From the NCBI GenBank assembly GCA_009767595.1, contig VSDK01024128.1, forward strand, positions 110,158-174,157: DNA of 64,000 nucleotides, given 5' to 3'. Below the pieces are notes generated by a model, which searched no databases, was not told where the DNA came from, and saw only the letters and a list, made by a program, of their open reading frames with translations. The position numbers and the translations under genes were made by a program. The stretch's first letter is position 1, and each line of letters opens with the position of its first letter. Below are positions 34,201-43,988 of this stretch, in pieces. The stretch is from Symbiodinium kawagutii (lineage: Eukaryota > Sar > Dinophyceae > Suessiales > Symbiodiniaceae).

Positions 34201-37200
34201 ATAGGGTGACCATCAATGTGTTCGTGAATGGTACCCGTAGTAGCAATCAGCACTCTACCATTGCTGAGGCGCGACCCAGCCTCCCTCGTTTTGACTTCTA
34301 TGCCTGCGCAGGCATCTCCCAGCTCCTCCAGCTCTTTTTGGGAGCAGGTGCGCACAAATTTCTCCTTAATGGCCTGCGGGAGGCGCAAGCGTACAATCAT
34401 AGCTGCGATGGCTTGCCTTGGAGGGTTTTCTCTGCTGGCAACGGTGAACTTTGCACTATCCGGGGTGGTGAGGACCAGCCAAGCAAGGAGGAAGACCACC
34501 GAAGTGGTTTTGCCGGCACCAAAGAGGCCCTCAACGAGCAGAGTGCCTCGACCTGTCAAGAGACTTACCATCATGCTCACGACCAACACTACCAGGTGCC
34601 CACTGTCTCTATCAGCCTCCTCCATGATCTGTGTGCAAAAAGCACGATGTTGTTGCATTTCACGAGGGGGGGTTCTAGTGATGAGCATGCTAAGAAGTAG
34701 TCGAAAGCTTTCCAGCAACTCAGCATGCTTGTGGTTCACAAATGGAGACGTGGCAACCTGGGAGGGGATACCTAGCACCACCGGCTTATGTTGCGGGGCC
34801 AACTTTGCGACCTTCATCAACTGAGAGCCGCTGACAGTAGATCCCAGGCGGAACAAGTCTAACAGGAGATAGGATGGCGGGTGTTCACTCAACTCCAGCC
34901 TTTCAAGTTCATCCGGCAGCCCAATGTGTGCGTCTTGAAGGAAGTCGTCCAGATTAGACCGGGTGATCAGCCCCCCAACTCCAGGAAGGTGTGTTAAGGT
35001 AGCTCGCCGCAGTTTGGCCCGCTTCCAATTGTCATGTGTTGTGGAAGGGCGGTCAATGTCTGTCAGGACCCCCGCAAACGCAAAACGAGCCTCTCTGATT
35101 TCCGGAGAGCACAATACCCCTGTAGGCAAAGCGCTCCCGGCAGCACTTCGACGGGAAACGTCACTTCCCTCAGCAGCATCAGGCTTCCTTTGGACGTGGA
35201 AAATGCACACATCACCCCAATCGATGCCCGTGTCAATTTGTCTGCAGTCATATGCGTGCCACTCTTCGTAGCTGCAAACAGTGTCATCTTCACATTCTAG
35301 CGGCACCCAGAGCCCCAGGGGGGCCGACGGGCTGTGATTGTAGAATTGGAACTCATGCAGACCAAAATGTCCTCTGGCCACGGGTTTGACGCTAATCTTG
35401 GGACAAAAGCTCGTGGCGCTTCGCTTAGCATGGACTGCTTCACGGGTATACCGACTAGCACCTACTTGTGGAATGAATGCATGCAGAAGAACAATGAGTT
35501 CACGCAGTGGCAGTGGAGTCAGCAATGTTCTGGCAATCGCAGTGAGCCACTCTTCTACCGGAGCCATGGTAGTGTCGTTATCCCTGGCCAGTTTGATGGA
35601 GAAGGTGCTAAGCAACAAGCTCTTGGCCTCGTCCTCTGTAGCAGGGGGGTTCAGCTCCAACTCAGAGCATACATCACCTAGGCTGGCCAACAGTTCTGTA
35701 ACCGAAGAGCCAAGGTATTCAATGACAGCGGTCAAGGGAAAACGTGTGGTGCTACGCAACCAGCACGTAAGCCTCAACGGAACCTGCAGTTGGAGTTTAA
35801 GAGGTCGGGCAGCAATCAGGTCCGTTTGCAAGCTGGAGATAGACCTCCTACCAGGGCCAAGATCAAGGTCAAGAAGATGGCCATAGTGATGCTGATCTGT
35901 ACCTGCCCACGAGCACTTGCCTTCCACGAATGTGATACGAAGATGACAGCCCAGCACATCAGTCCACATATCAGGGCTCCACCTGCACAGTGCATCAAAC
36001 TGCAGGTGGACCAATTTGATGTGATGAGCAAAAGTCCCTTCCCTTGTCCTCAAGGCAGCTAAATTGCACAGCCCGAGGAATGTCTGAGGTGCCATAGCTA
36101 CAGCTCCAAGTATTACGTCCAGTGCGTAGTCCGAGGACAACGCATGAGCACACAATGCGACCACCGCCCCGGTGTAACTTCCTGCACTGAAACCCCGGAT
36201 GCGCAAAGGGACTTTGGGACACACAGGAACTGTAGGGCACAAGTTCAACATCTGCATGAATACGTGAGGAGCAGCTGGATGCAGCTGCAACAACTTGAAA
36301 CATACTGCAGTGATGAACTGCGGGTGTGGAGGCTGCCTATGGGCAGGTAGGCGCTTGGCATGCTTAGCGACCAGGAGTGAGCGATGTATGAACACCGGAA
36401 CAGGAATGCCCGTTACCCTTGCCCACACAGTAGGAGCATAATCACTCCCATTGAAGAACAGTTGCGCCATATTGTGGACTGCAATGATGTTTCCACGTCC
36501 TGTAGAGCAATCCAAGGCGTACTTATCCTCCGGGGCCAGCGAGGGTCCGTATAGCTTGTAGCCTCGTCCAAGCCTGGGAGTCATCAAGGTCAGGTCAGGT
36601 GAGTCGGATAATCCCAATGCACCCCCGCCTAACCCAGGGCAATCTATAGTAACATCCGTTTGCTGCGCTGTGAACACAGGATGGGTGTGCAGGGCTAGAA
36701 GCTCACTGAGTGCTTGGCCGCAAGGTACCAAGGGATCTCGCAGCGGTGCAAGCTGAGATGGTGTCTTGATTCGTGTAGCTTCCCACAATGGCGCTGGTCC
36801 CGTATGACCAGATGTTGAGACAACTTGGACATCCGAAGAACTACTGGAATGGTCACTGCTGACTGACATTGGTTCTTCCGGAGACGATACCTCAGTCAAA
36901 TCGGCCGGCAAGTCAACCTCCATACCTTGGGGAATATTCTCAGATGGAGCGACCTCATCAGGGAATTCCGTACTGCCAAGCAGTGGCAGTTTCGCCACTG
37001 ACCAGGGAAGCAGGCAAGGTTCATCACAAGGTTCCGCAAACAGGGCATGTGGCTTTGGAGTCCTGTAGGCCCATGCACACAACAGCAAGTTACGGTGTGC
37101 TTCCGGAAGTGATACTGTTCGAACATCTCCAAACCAAGTAACCCCTGACATGGCTTTCCATCCCGACTGGTGCCACATAGCCTGAAATTCTTCTACACCC

Positions 37201-38609
37201 GACAGTGCAGCCACCACGGATTCCCACCCCTGTGTCAAGAGGAATTGGAGCGCACCATGCGCAAGAGTCTTTGCCTTGCCATAACTGTGGTAAATCGCTG
37301 GACAGATGGCGCGCGTAGAAATGGCATTGGATTGGAAGAGCCATTGACCTGGTAAGGTGACGACTGAACGGCTGCCACCAATGTTGGGCAGTACAGACAG
37401 CGCACCTTGTTCAAAAGTGACTCTCGCCCAATCTACAAAGGATGGGTCTCTCGACCTAGCCGTTGGATGTAGGTTTTCATCGCATGACTGTCGAGGCCAC
37501 TGGTCTCCCAACGACCAGCCTACTGGTAGTGGCCAGCAAAGTGTGCACATGAATCTGCCCAGCAGTGACCACACATGGCAGATGTCCAAGGAGGAAGTGT
37601 ACCTCACTCCCAACAAGGGAGTATTCATTAGTCCACTTGTGAGCATAGAAGTGGGATCATCTACGGGGTTGCTTCCTCGGAGGAGGTCACGTTCTGACTG
37701 CAGCCTTGCATTCGCAAGCTGTGTAGGAGAGTGTGACAAATCAGGCCCAGTTCGTGTCGAATCACAGAGCGAGATGACCAGCCCCGCATTAAGATCCATG
37801 GAGTGCTCACTGACTAACAACATTCCCGGAGCGACTGCTTTGGTGCTGCTGTTCAGATCAGCAGGGGTCGGAATGGCCTCCGCTAAATTGACAAGGTCGC
37901 ATACTTCAAAAAGGGTAACAGGAACGCAATCCGCGTCGATCAGAAGCAACTGCACATGTGGGAAAAGGAATCTGGCCGACTCTAGCACGAAAGCGCCGGC
38001 CCAAATGTATGGAATATCAGTCAAGCCGGAGGTATCGTCCAGATGGTACCAAACGAGATCAGTCCTCTCCCGCCTAGGGCCGACCAGCTTCCTCCTAGAG
38101 CTCCACCACGGCTGAAACGAGGGCCAATAGTCGACTTGTTCTGGGCGGCGACTATCTACGATGAGGTACACAACATCATTCTGAGTGAAGGTATCCTGTT
38201 CCATAAGGAGACGTTCAATGATCTTCACATAGTCAACACCACCTGCTGGCACCCTGCCTGTGTAACCTTTGGGGTCAGCATGCTCCTCGGCCGATCTTCT
38301 GAGGATGTCATCTTGTCGAACCTGGTATGGACGACCACCGCAATCAAGCCCAAAGGGGGTTGCCAAGAGAGAACATTTGAGGTCCATGGCACGTAGTTCT
38401 GCCAATAGATGGTCGGCAGACGCATCTGGTGGTCGCTCGTGCCAGGTCTGAGTGTCCAACCAGCACCCGGTCACCTCATTAGGATGGTCCATTGACATCA
38501 GTGTCCGACTCGATGGAGAATACTCCTGTGAGCAAACTTCCACCCGGCCCCCGGTCCCAGAGGAATACTTCTGTAAGCAAACCTCTCTTCCCCACATGGT
38601 TCGAGCCAA
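34161..38609 (-). CDS. giant multi-domain protein, N-terminal 1,482 residues, ending in helicase Walker A region
   Basis: Longest open frame of the nest. Regions by residue: about 130-280 glycosyltransferase-like, with LLLIDADCVP (DAD at 225-227) and LNAGLVI (273-279); low-complexity Ser/Pro/Glu near 590-640; about 803-811 GFSAGSYTG, a GxSxG nucleophile elbow as in alpha/beta hydrolases; 1,361-1,370 GLFGAGKTTS, a Walker A P-loop, followed by FTVASRENPP and VLIATTGTIHEH (motif Ia/Ib area). The first good start is Met40 at 38,492; the upstream residues contain two copies of an acceptor-like motif. The frame ends early because of the 2-bp frameshift before motif II. Domain assignments other than the P-loop are tentative. 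It is carried inside a retro-insert, so this copy may not be expressed. Confidence 0.7.
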   Translation of the reverse strand: MARTMWGREVCLQKYSSGTGGRVEVCSQEYSPSSRTLMSMDHPNEVTGCWLDTQTWHERPPDASADHLLAELRAMDLKCSLLATPFGLDCGGRPYQVRQDDILRRSAEEHADPKGYTGRVPAGGVDYVKIIERLLMEQDTFTQNDVVYLIVDSRRPEQVDYWPSFQPWWSSRRKLVGPRRERTDLVWYHLDDTSGLTDIPYIWAGAFVLESARFLFPHVQLLLIDADCVPVTLFEVCDLVNLAEAIPTPADLNSSTKAVAPGMLLVSEHSMDLNAGLVISLCDSTRTGPDLSHSPTQLANARLQSERDLLRGSNPVDDPTSMLTSGLMNTPLLGVRYTSSLDICHVWSLLGRFMCTLCWPLPVGWSLGDQWPRQSCDENLHPTARSRDPSFVDWARVTFEQGALSVLPNIGGSRSVVTLPGQWLFQSNAISTRAICPAIYHSYGKAKTLAHGALQFLLTQGWESVVAALSGVEEFQAMWHQSGWKAMSGVTWFGDVRTVSLPEAHRNLLLCAWAYRTPKPHALFAEPCDEPCLLPWSVAKLPLLGSTEFPDEVAPSENIPQGMEVDLPADLTEVSSPEEPMSVSSDHSSSSSDVQVVSTSGHTGPAPLWEATRIKTPSQLAPLRDPLVPCGQALSELLALHTHPVFTAQQTDVTIDCPGLGGGALGLSDSPDLTLMTPRLGRGYKLYGPSLAPEDKYALDCSTGRGNIIAVHNMAQLFFNGSDYAPTVWARVTGIPVPVFIHRSLLVAKHAKRLPAHRQPPHPQFITAVCFKLLQLHPAAPHVFMQMLNLCPTVPVCPKVPLRIRGFSAGSYTGAVVALCAHALSSDYALDVILGAVAMAPQTFLGLCNLAALRTREGTFAHHIKLVHLQFDALCRWSPDMWTDVLGCHLRITFVEGKCSWAGTDQHHYGHLLDLDLGPGRRSISSLQTDLIAARPLKLQLQVPLRLTCWLRSTTRFPLTAVIEYLGSSVTELLASLGDVCSELELNPPATEDEAKSLLLSTFSIKLARDNDTTMAPVEEWLTAIARTLLTPLPLRELIVLLHAFIPQVGASRYTREAVHAKRSATSFCPKISVKPVARGHFGLHEFQFYNHSPSAPLGLWVPLECEDDTVCSYEEWHAYDCRQIDTGIDWGDVCIFHVQRKPDAAEGSDVSRRSAAGSALPTGVLCSPEIREARFAFAGVLTDIDRPSTTHDNWKRAKLRRATLTHLPGVGGLITRSNLDDFLQDAHIGLPDELERLELSEHPPSYLLLDLFRLGSTVSGSQLMKVAKLAPQHKPVVLGIPSQVATSPFVNHKHAELLESFRLLLSMLITRTPPREMQQHRAFCTQIMEEADRDSGHLVVLVVSMMVSLLTGRGTLLVEGLFGAGKTTSVVFLLAWLVLTTPDSAKFTVASRENPPRQAIAAMIVRLRLPQAIKEKFVRTCSQKELEELGDACAGIEVKTREAGSRLSNGRVLIATTGTIHEHIDGHPIPNLGYTLPLVVS
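38518..38582 (-). other. two copies of a splice-acceptor-like 20-mer
   Basis: On minus, GTTTGCT(C/T)ACAG(G/A)AGTATTC occurs at 38,537-38,518 and 38,582-38,563, and again at 28,112-28,093 and 42,524-42,505. The TTTGCTYACAG part looks like a 3' splice site. In the frame it reads CLQKYS and CSQEYS. Confidence 0.5.
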
Positions 38610-38999
38610 AAGTCACAAACATACAGCTCATGAAATACCAGAGCTGTGTGACATCCATGCAAAGAAGAGAGCAAGCTCAGCAGAAATAAGGAGAAACGCA
38701 GAGCCCATACATGTCAGACCAGAAATGAATCAGAACGTGAATCAAAAAACATGAGGAGGGTGCGCTAACAAGGTGATCATGAGAAACCAACATCACCCCA
38801 ACATCTTTTTATCGTCCTCCATCATCATCCACTCAGCTAAGACACTGACTACACTGACTGAAGCGCCAGATGCCTTGATCTGCCCTTGCAGGATCTTCAA
38901 GTTCAGAAAAACTCGGGCAGGACTGAACGAGGAGGACTACTTTGCGGGTGTCCACAAACACGGCAATGTCCGCACTTTCAATGCGAGCCGCACAGCGAC
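38610..38999 (-). other. 5' end of the 9.3-kb insert, coding remnant and possible intron
   Basis: From 38,999 the minus strand reads CAARIESADIAVFVDTRKVV and continues to about 38,870, apparently a truncated upstream exon, then becomes non-coding until the acceptor-like motif at 38,582. If so, the mobilised transcript was unspliced here. No spliced-leader remnant is seen at this 5' end. Confidence 0.4.
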
Positions 39000-39023
39000 A
39001 CTTGATTTGTCGAGACTTGGCAT
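39000..39023. repeat. target-site duplication, right copy (24 bp)
   Basis: Identical to 29,683-29,706. It marks the 5' end of the minus-strand 9.3-kb insert. Confidence 0.85.
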
Positions 39024-41221
39024 TCCTTGTCCTTTTTCTTTTCTTATTGCTGGTTTCCCCTGTTTCCGTGCAACAAGATGTCATCGAAACGTCCGATGCC
39101 ACGGCGGAGGAAGAGACACTGTAAATTGAAACAGCAGTATCGGGATCAGCTTTCTCGGTGGTCGCAGATGGGTCAATGGCCCAAGAGTCATAAAAGTGTC
39201 CTCGATGAAGGGGCCACATGACATGCGCAGTGGTCTGGGGGTAGAGCACACGCTTCGGCAAAGTCTTGTCCACATGCAACAACGAACAACCAAGTCCCTG
39301 TGGATTGGGGCGCACCTCCCAGAGTGCACGCCTCTGGTTGTCCAGCCCATAGCCCCACAGGAGTCCCATGAACCGGCCTCCGGGGAAGCACCAGTGGTCT
39401 TCTACAGAGGGCTTGAAGTTGCGAGCTTCCACCAACATTAGGTGCAACCTGAGAATCTGGCGCCCATCTGGAGAGTTGCTAGCCCATCCCAAAGCAAGTG
39501 GAAGAGGATCTTCGCAAACTCGATTACCGCATAGCCGGTGATGCACAGCAGAATCAGAGACAATGTGGCGATCGAAACGGTCTTCCCAGTGCTGGACCCC
39601 CACCGAGTTCGTGTCAATTCTTCCAATCCCAGTTTGCAGGACAGCGATAACCTATGCCATTCCAATCAATCCTCTCATGTCGACCGGCGACAGAATGAAA
39701 GTGGTGCCTTTGGCTCGGGAAAGACCGACATTGGCACGGGCATAAGCTTCAAAATTCTGTGGCCTGGTGTACCGATCATTGCCAGATAAGAAGGAAACAC
39801 CAGATTGAATCATTTTTTTTTCCAGGAAGTGCCTCTTGCACACACCATGCAGGTTACTACAAGTCCGGAAAGCTGCAAAGACTGCACATGATTCACATGA
39901 GCTTCAATTAAAGCATGATGACTCATGGGGAAAACAAAAAAAGAAACACCAGATTGAATCAGAAAGGATCTATAACAGGTAGTCCCTGCCAATTTGACGT
40001 GTTTTCCACCTTGAATGGCACATGGGAGAGATATCTCTGAGAGGAAGACCCCTGTAGGTCAACCTCTTTCGACTTGTCTTTGGTCTGTTTGGCTTTGTCC
40101 CCTCCTTTCGGAGGGTCATTACTCTTGTTCTCAGGCACGAAAGCTTGGTTGGAAATATGTTTTGGCAAGGCAGGCCGCACGGTGGCCGCATTGCTAAGGA
40201 CACTTCTCTGATGATTCGTGTTGGTCATTAACAGTTGTCCCGGGGTATGACTGGGTTCTGTTGAGGCAAAGGAGGGGACAAACTCCATCATATTATGGGC
40301 ACAGGTGTATGCTGCCGTAACAGCATTTGCAGACTCCCCAGGACGCTGGCTACCCTGCTTGTTCTTCTCTTCCTAACTTCGCCGGCGGCGCTTGTCAGCG
40401 TCATACCAATAAAAAAAAGCGAAAGCCATGCGGTTCATTCTGGCTGCATTGTGCGTGCCAGTGCCAAAGGACCAATGTGCCCCTTGATCTGTAGGAGCAA
40501 CCACTGACGAGGTCGTGGTAGAAGGCGCCAACCAGGCATTCGTAAACCGTACTTGTCACTCTGGACGTAGTAGGGAACATTATGGACCAGGCATGGGGCC
40601 CAGTACCGACACCAGCAGCTGCAGAGGCCGAACAGGCAACCGATAGGGTGATGGAAGAGTGCGGCAGGGCAAGCACGGCTCCTAATCCAAGGAGCATGCC
40701 TATAGAAGTATCGAACTTAAGACCGAAGGCATCAGGAAGCTGCTCAAGAATCCAAGAAGCAATGGAAGACTGTTGAGCGACAGGCGGTTTCCGGTTCCAT
40801 CTCCACTGAGCAAAAAACGAGGCCTTAGCGATCTTCTCAACATGCTGCAATAAACCATACCATTGATGCCTTCACAGTGGCCAATCAAATGGCTGATAGC
40901 AATGCTGAAGGTCGCCGGGGTGCAGGTACGACAGGCCCATGGGTAGCTTCATCAATTCTGACCTGAGTTCAATGGCCTCTCGATTGCGACTGTCCATTCC
41001 TCCAGGAGCCTGGTGTCCATCTCCATCCAAGATATACAGGCACGGCACTTCAGGTGCCGCAGCCGCTACCGCCTTTTGAATTCCACAGCCTGCTGCGCTT
41101 CTTCGTGGACCATAAGACAACTAGAGGCAAGGTGTAGCCCAAATTCGGTGGGGTGACCATCAATGTGTTCGTGAATGGTACCCGTAGTAGCAATCAGCAC
41201 TCTACCATTGCTGAGGCGCGA
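39001..41221 (-). pseudogene. middle part of the host copy: helicase motor to NLS linker
   Basis: Minus-strand frames match 32,095-34,260 of the insert at high identity: HEEAQQAVEF, GDGHQAPGG, FFAQWRWNRKPPVAQQSSIA, VYECLVGAFYHDL, NFEAYARANVGLSRAKGTTF, NKKRKRTRNAKSRQIK. Near motif II this copy keeps the frame (DGHPTEFGLHLASSCLMVHE), showing the reading before the frameshift seen in the insert. Other breaks exist (one base missing near 39,998; the 130-bp element at 39,813). Joined to 45,863-46,385 upstream and 29,706 downstream after removal of insertions. Confidence 0.8.
39813..39942 (-). mobile_element. 130-bp 5'-truncated SINE-like insertion with 19-bp target-site duplication
   Basis: The direct repeat GAAACACCAGATTGAATCA flanks it at 39,794-39,812 and 39,943-39,961. 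The paralogous empty site is at 32,981-32,999, where the repeat occurs once. The poly(A) is on minus (T-run 39,813-39,821), followed by CCAGGAAGTGCC, the family 3' end. Direct proof of retroposition by this family. Confidence 0.92.
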
Positions 41222-42581
41222 TTGGTGCCTGGTGTTGTTTCATAGTTATCTTGATTTTTTTTTCCAGGAAGTGCCTATTGCACACACGATGCAGGTCACT
41301 ACGAGTCCGGAAAGCTGCAAAGACTGCACATGATTTCACATGAGCTACAATTAAAGCATGATGACCAATGGGGGAGAACCAACAAACAAACCGAACCAGA
41401 CCAACCAACACCACCCAAAACCAAACAACCAGCAAACCAAAACCACCCCAAAAGAAGACAAACCAGCCCCATCTACAAGGTCATCAAGCTAGATGAACTA
41501 ACATATGCACAGGGTGAAACAGATGACACTCCGCACTCACTCATCTCAGAAGGTGGACTCCAAGGCATCTCTTCAAGGCATCGCTTGTCCGTCTCACAGC
41601 ATGAGTTCGAAAGGTTCGACGATTGCAGCCGTTGGACAACCCAAGATGCAAGCCAAGAGAAAGTGGCCAAATGCAGAAGCAACGTACAATCAGATAAGGC
41701 AACGAATCTCAGCCCCCTAAGTAAGTGCGAAGATGTAAAAAGAAGCGAATCAAACCGCAGAAAACGGCAGTAGGAGGGGGGCCCCAGCCCCCCCCGTGCA
41801 AGCGAATCAACCTTCCCGGGCATAGCAAAGGGTGCCTGCCCGTAGTATGTGTATCTTCGGCCCAGCAGCTGACCTCGTGTTCATCAGCAAACAAGCAGAC
41901 TTCATCACTGGCGATACGAAGAGCTTAAAGCAGCACCGTCAAGCCCCCTGCCACAGAAACAAAAAGCGAAGGCCAGGGCCAAGGCTTGGTGTTTCCGCCG
42001 CAGTTGGCTTGTCAAGGCACCGCTTTCTGAAGCAGCACAGTACCACACCAGCTGCCGGTTTCCCCCTGCTTCCAGTCAGACAAACGTGTGCCATATCCCA
42101 TGACAGCCAGGAGGCATTGAAGCGTCCAAGCTGGAGAGAGAAACTCTTGCAGTTTCCCTACCTTCAAGGCGACATCCACACACAGACCCTCCTCGAAACT
42201 TGTCATATGGCCACTCAGTGAGATCAAAAAGCACGATAAATACCTCTGTAGGCAAATATCTTTTGACCACCGTCAGAGCAGCTGAGAGCGGAGACGAGAA
42301 CTCACATCGGCAAGTACAACTCACCACTAGTCACTTTCATCAGCTTCACCACTTCCTTACGGCAACACCAGAGGTGTGGCCAGCCAGTACAAAGTAGCAA
42401 CCACCAGCGAGGCACCACCAGGAGACAAATCCTCAAACGCAAATATGCTTCCATCCTGAGGCGTCATCGCTGAAGACGAGCCATGGCATCGGCCGCGCGT
42501 GCAGGAATACTTCTGTAAGCAAACCTGCTTCCCACCCCGCCCCGGGATAGCCATTTAGGCTAGGTAAAATGGCTGCGGTAG

Positions 42582-42597
42582 TCTGCCCGAAGGCAGA
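42582..42597 (-). other. conserved stem-loop after the C-terminal domain, divergent copy
   Basis: TCTGCC-CGAA-GGCAGA, the counterpart of 28,169-28,188; the sixth pair is T-A here and G-C there. Confidence 0.55.
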
Positions 42598-43734
42598 TCA
42601 ATCCATGCTCGACCAAGCCCCACTGGAGGCAGCTGAGGAGCGTCCACTGGTTTGCTGACGCCGTGGTTGCCAAATCCAAGGGCGACACTCCTGCTTGGCC
42701 ATGTATGGGTTGTCCCTCAGGTCACCAATCCTATACCAAGCATCATAGACGGCATTTCTGCTCTTCTGAGAGATGGTTGGAAACCAGTCCCGGTGGAAAA
42801 CATTATTGCCTGTCCCCATGGGCGTCCAACTAGGCGTATCAAAGGCTTGCAATACCGCCCTCGGCTCAGCCATGACACCATCCGGGGCAAAGAGGGTCTC
42901 CAGATTCGAGCTAAGGGCGGTTTCACATTGCAGGCCATCGAAGAGGTAGTCCCCATATCTAGCTAGCAGGTCCGTGGGGGTATCAGTCCCTTGAGCAGCT
43001 CCGATAGACATCAATTTGCCCGGAGTCACTGACATTAGATCCCAATTGCTGGGCACGTGATTTTCAATGCAATCTTGCTCCAGGGGAGTGTCACCAGGGG
43101 ACACCGTCGGGTCACGAGTTGGCACTCGTATTTCAACATGCATAGTGGTGGGGCTAAGCCTGCAGGAGAGCAGTTCCACTGTTTTGCTGGCTAACAGTCC
43201 AGTGCCCACAAGCCTGCGCGTGAGAGGAAAACGTATGCCCCCTTCTACCTGTTGCAAGATGGCAGGGACAAATGCTTTGCCTTGTTCGATAAACAGCACA
43301 CTGCACGGGTCTTTTTCATGGGGATAGGTCTTCACAACAATCCCCTTGCGGGAGATCTCCGTGTCCTGCCATGATCCAACAAATCTGTGTTTTTTGGCAT
43401 TGGAGAGGACCAAGTCAAGGAAAGCAATGGGAAAATAAATCTTGGTGTTCCGGAACGGTAGATTACCTTTGGTGATGATCGACTCCACATCATGCAGCAT
43501 GACGAAGGACAGCATAGTGGACGAATCCCTGCTCTGAGGAGCTGTGACCGTGCCCCTGTCGGTTTGCCTGAGGGCTTGAATTGCCCCTGCCAGTTCCACA
43601 ATCAGGCTCTTATACCAAAACAACGGGTCCTCAAACAACTCCCACTCCTTGAACTGTTGCACAAAGCCAATGGAGCAAATTCCGACAAAGAGTGAAGCAA
43701 TAAACTTGGCAGTCGGAAGAAGGCTATCACTCAT
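42598..43734 (-). pseudogene. C-terminal domain, divergent copy
   Basis: 378 residues alignable with the host copy: SLIVELAGAIQALRQTDRGT, VMLHDVESIITKGNLPFRNT, VPSNWDLMSVTPGKLMSIG, ending SGRSSAASSGAWSSMD. The apparent start (MSDSLLPTAKF) results from the 146-bp tandem duplication just upstream, so the true frame continued toward 45,177 through the gap. Confidence 0.75.
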
Positions 43735-43879
43735 GCCAGTTCCACAATCAGGCTCTTATACCAAAACAACGGGTCCTCAAACAACTCCCACTCCTTGAAC
43801 TGTTGCACAAAGCCAATGGAGCAAATTCCGACAAAGAGTGAAGCAATAAACTTGGCAGTCGGAAGAAGGCTATCACTCA
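43588..43879. repeat. 146-bp perfect or near-perfect tandem duplication
   Basis: 43,588-43,733 recurs at 43,734-43,879 (CCAGTTCCACAATCAGGC to GAAGGCTATCACTCA). The length is not a multiple of three and breaks the C-terminal frame. Its closeness to the gap makes an assembly artefact possible. Confidence 0.85.
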
Positions 43880-43919
43880 GACCTGCCATGACATCTTCCT
43901 TCTGCAGGACCGAGGACGG

Positions 43920-43988
43920 GTCCGAACCCCTTCGGCGAAGGGGGGCTTAAGCCCCCCCCCCCTTAAGCCCTTAAGGGTCCCCCCCCTT
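43920..43988. other. G/C homopolymer palindrome
   Basis: GGGGGGCTTAAGCCCCCC is a perfect inverted repeat at about 43,940-43,957, followed by CTTAAGCCCTTAAGGG and C-runs. This composition is unlike the gene copy around it. Confidence 0.6.

Larger units (their letters stand above)
29707..38999 (-). mobile_element. 9.3-kb retro-inserted copy of the giant helicase gene
   Basis: Bounded by a 24-bp direct repeat (29,683-29,706 and 39,000-39,023) that is part of the host gene copy, with a poly(A) tail on the minus strand (T-run 29,707-29,714). The insert's own internal homologue of that target (about 32,095-32,118) differs by one base (CTTGTCAT against CTTGGCAT in both flanks), showing that the flanks belong together. 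Content from 5': a partial exon and possible intron, the giant frame, helicase motor, NLS-like linker, C-terminal domain with a deletion, and 3' module. This is the hallmark of target-primed (LINE-type) insertion of a very long transcript. Confidence 0.85.

Noticed and set aside
34161..38609. Helitron or other DNA transposon helicase
   Set aside because: No HUH Rep motif and the motor is UPF1-like (NVGLSRA) rather than Pif1-like; boundaries show poly(A) and target-site duplications.
26800..39023. Simple tandem segmental duplication explaining the two adjacent gene copies
   Set aside because: The 24-bp direct repeat at 29,683 and 39,000, the diagnostic base shared by both flanks but not the insert, and poly(A) at the junction fit retro-insertion better.
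39813..39942. Introner (intron-generating element), because TTTTTTTTTCCAGG looks like a 3' splice site
   Set aside because: That motif is antisense to the host gene; on the gene's strand the insert ends in poly(A) and has no GT/GC-AG ends that would restore the frame.
2180..41625. Isolated GGTTCGA words as tRNA B boxes
   Set aside because: None has a properly spaced A box or cloverleaf arms that I can draw.
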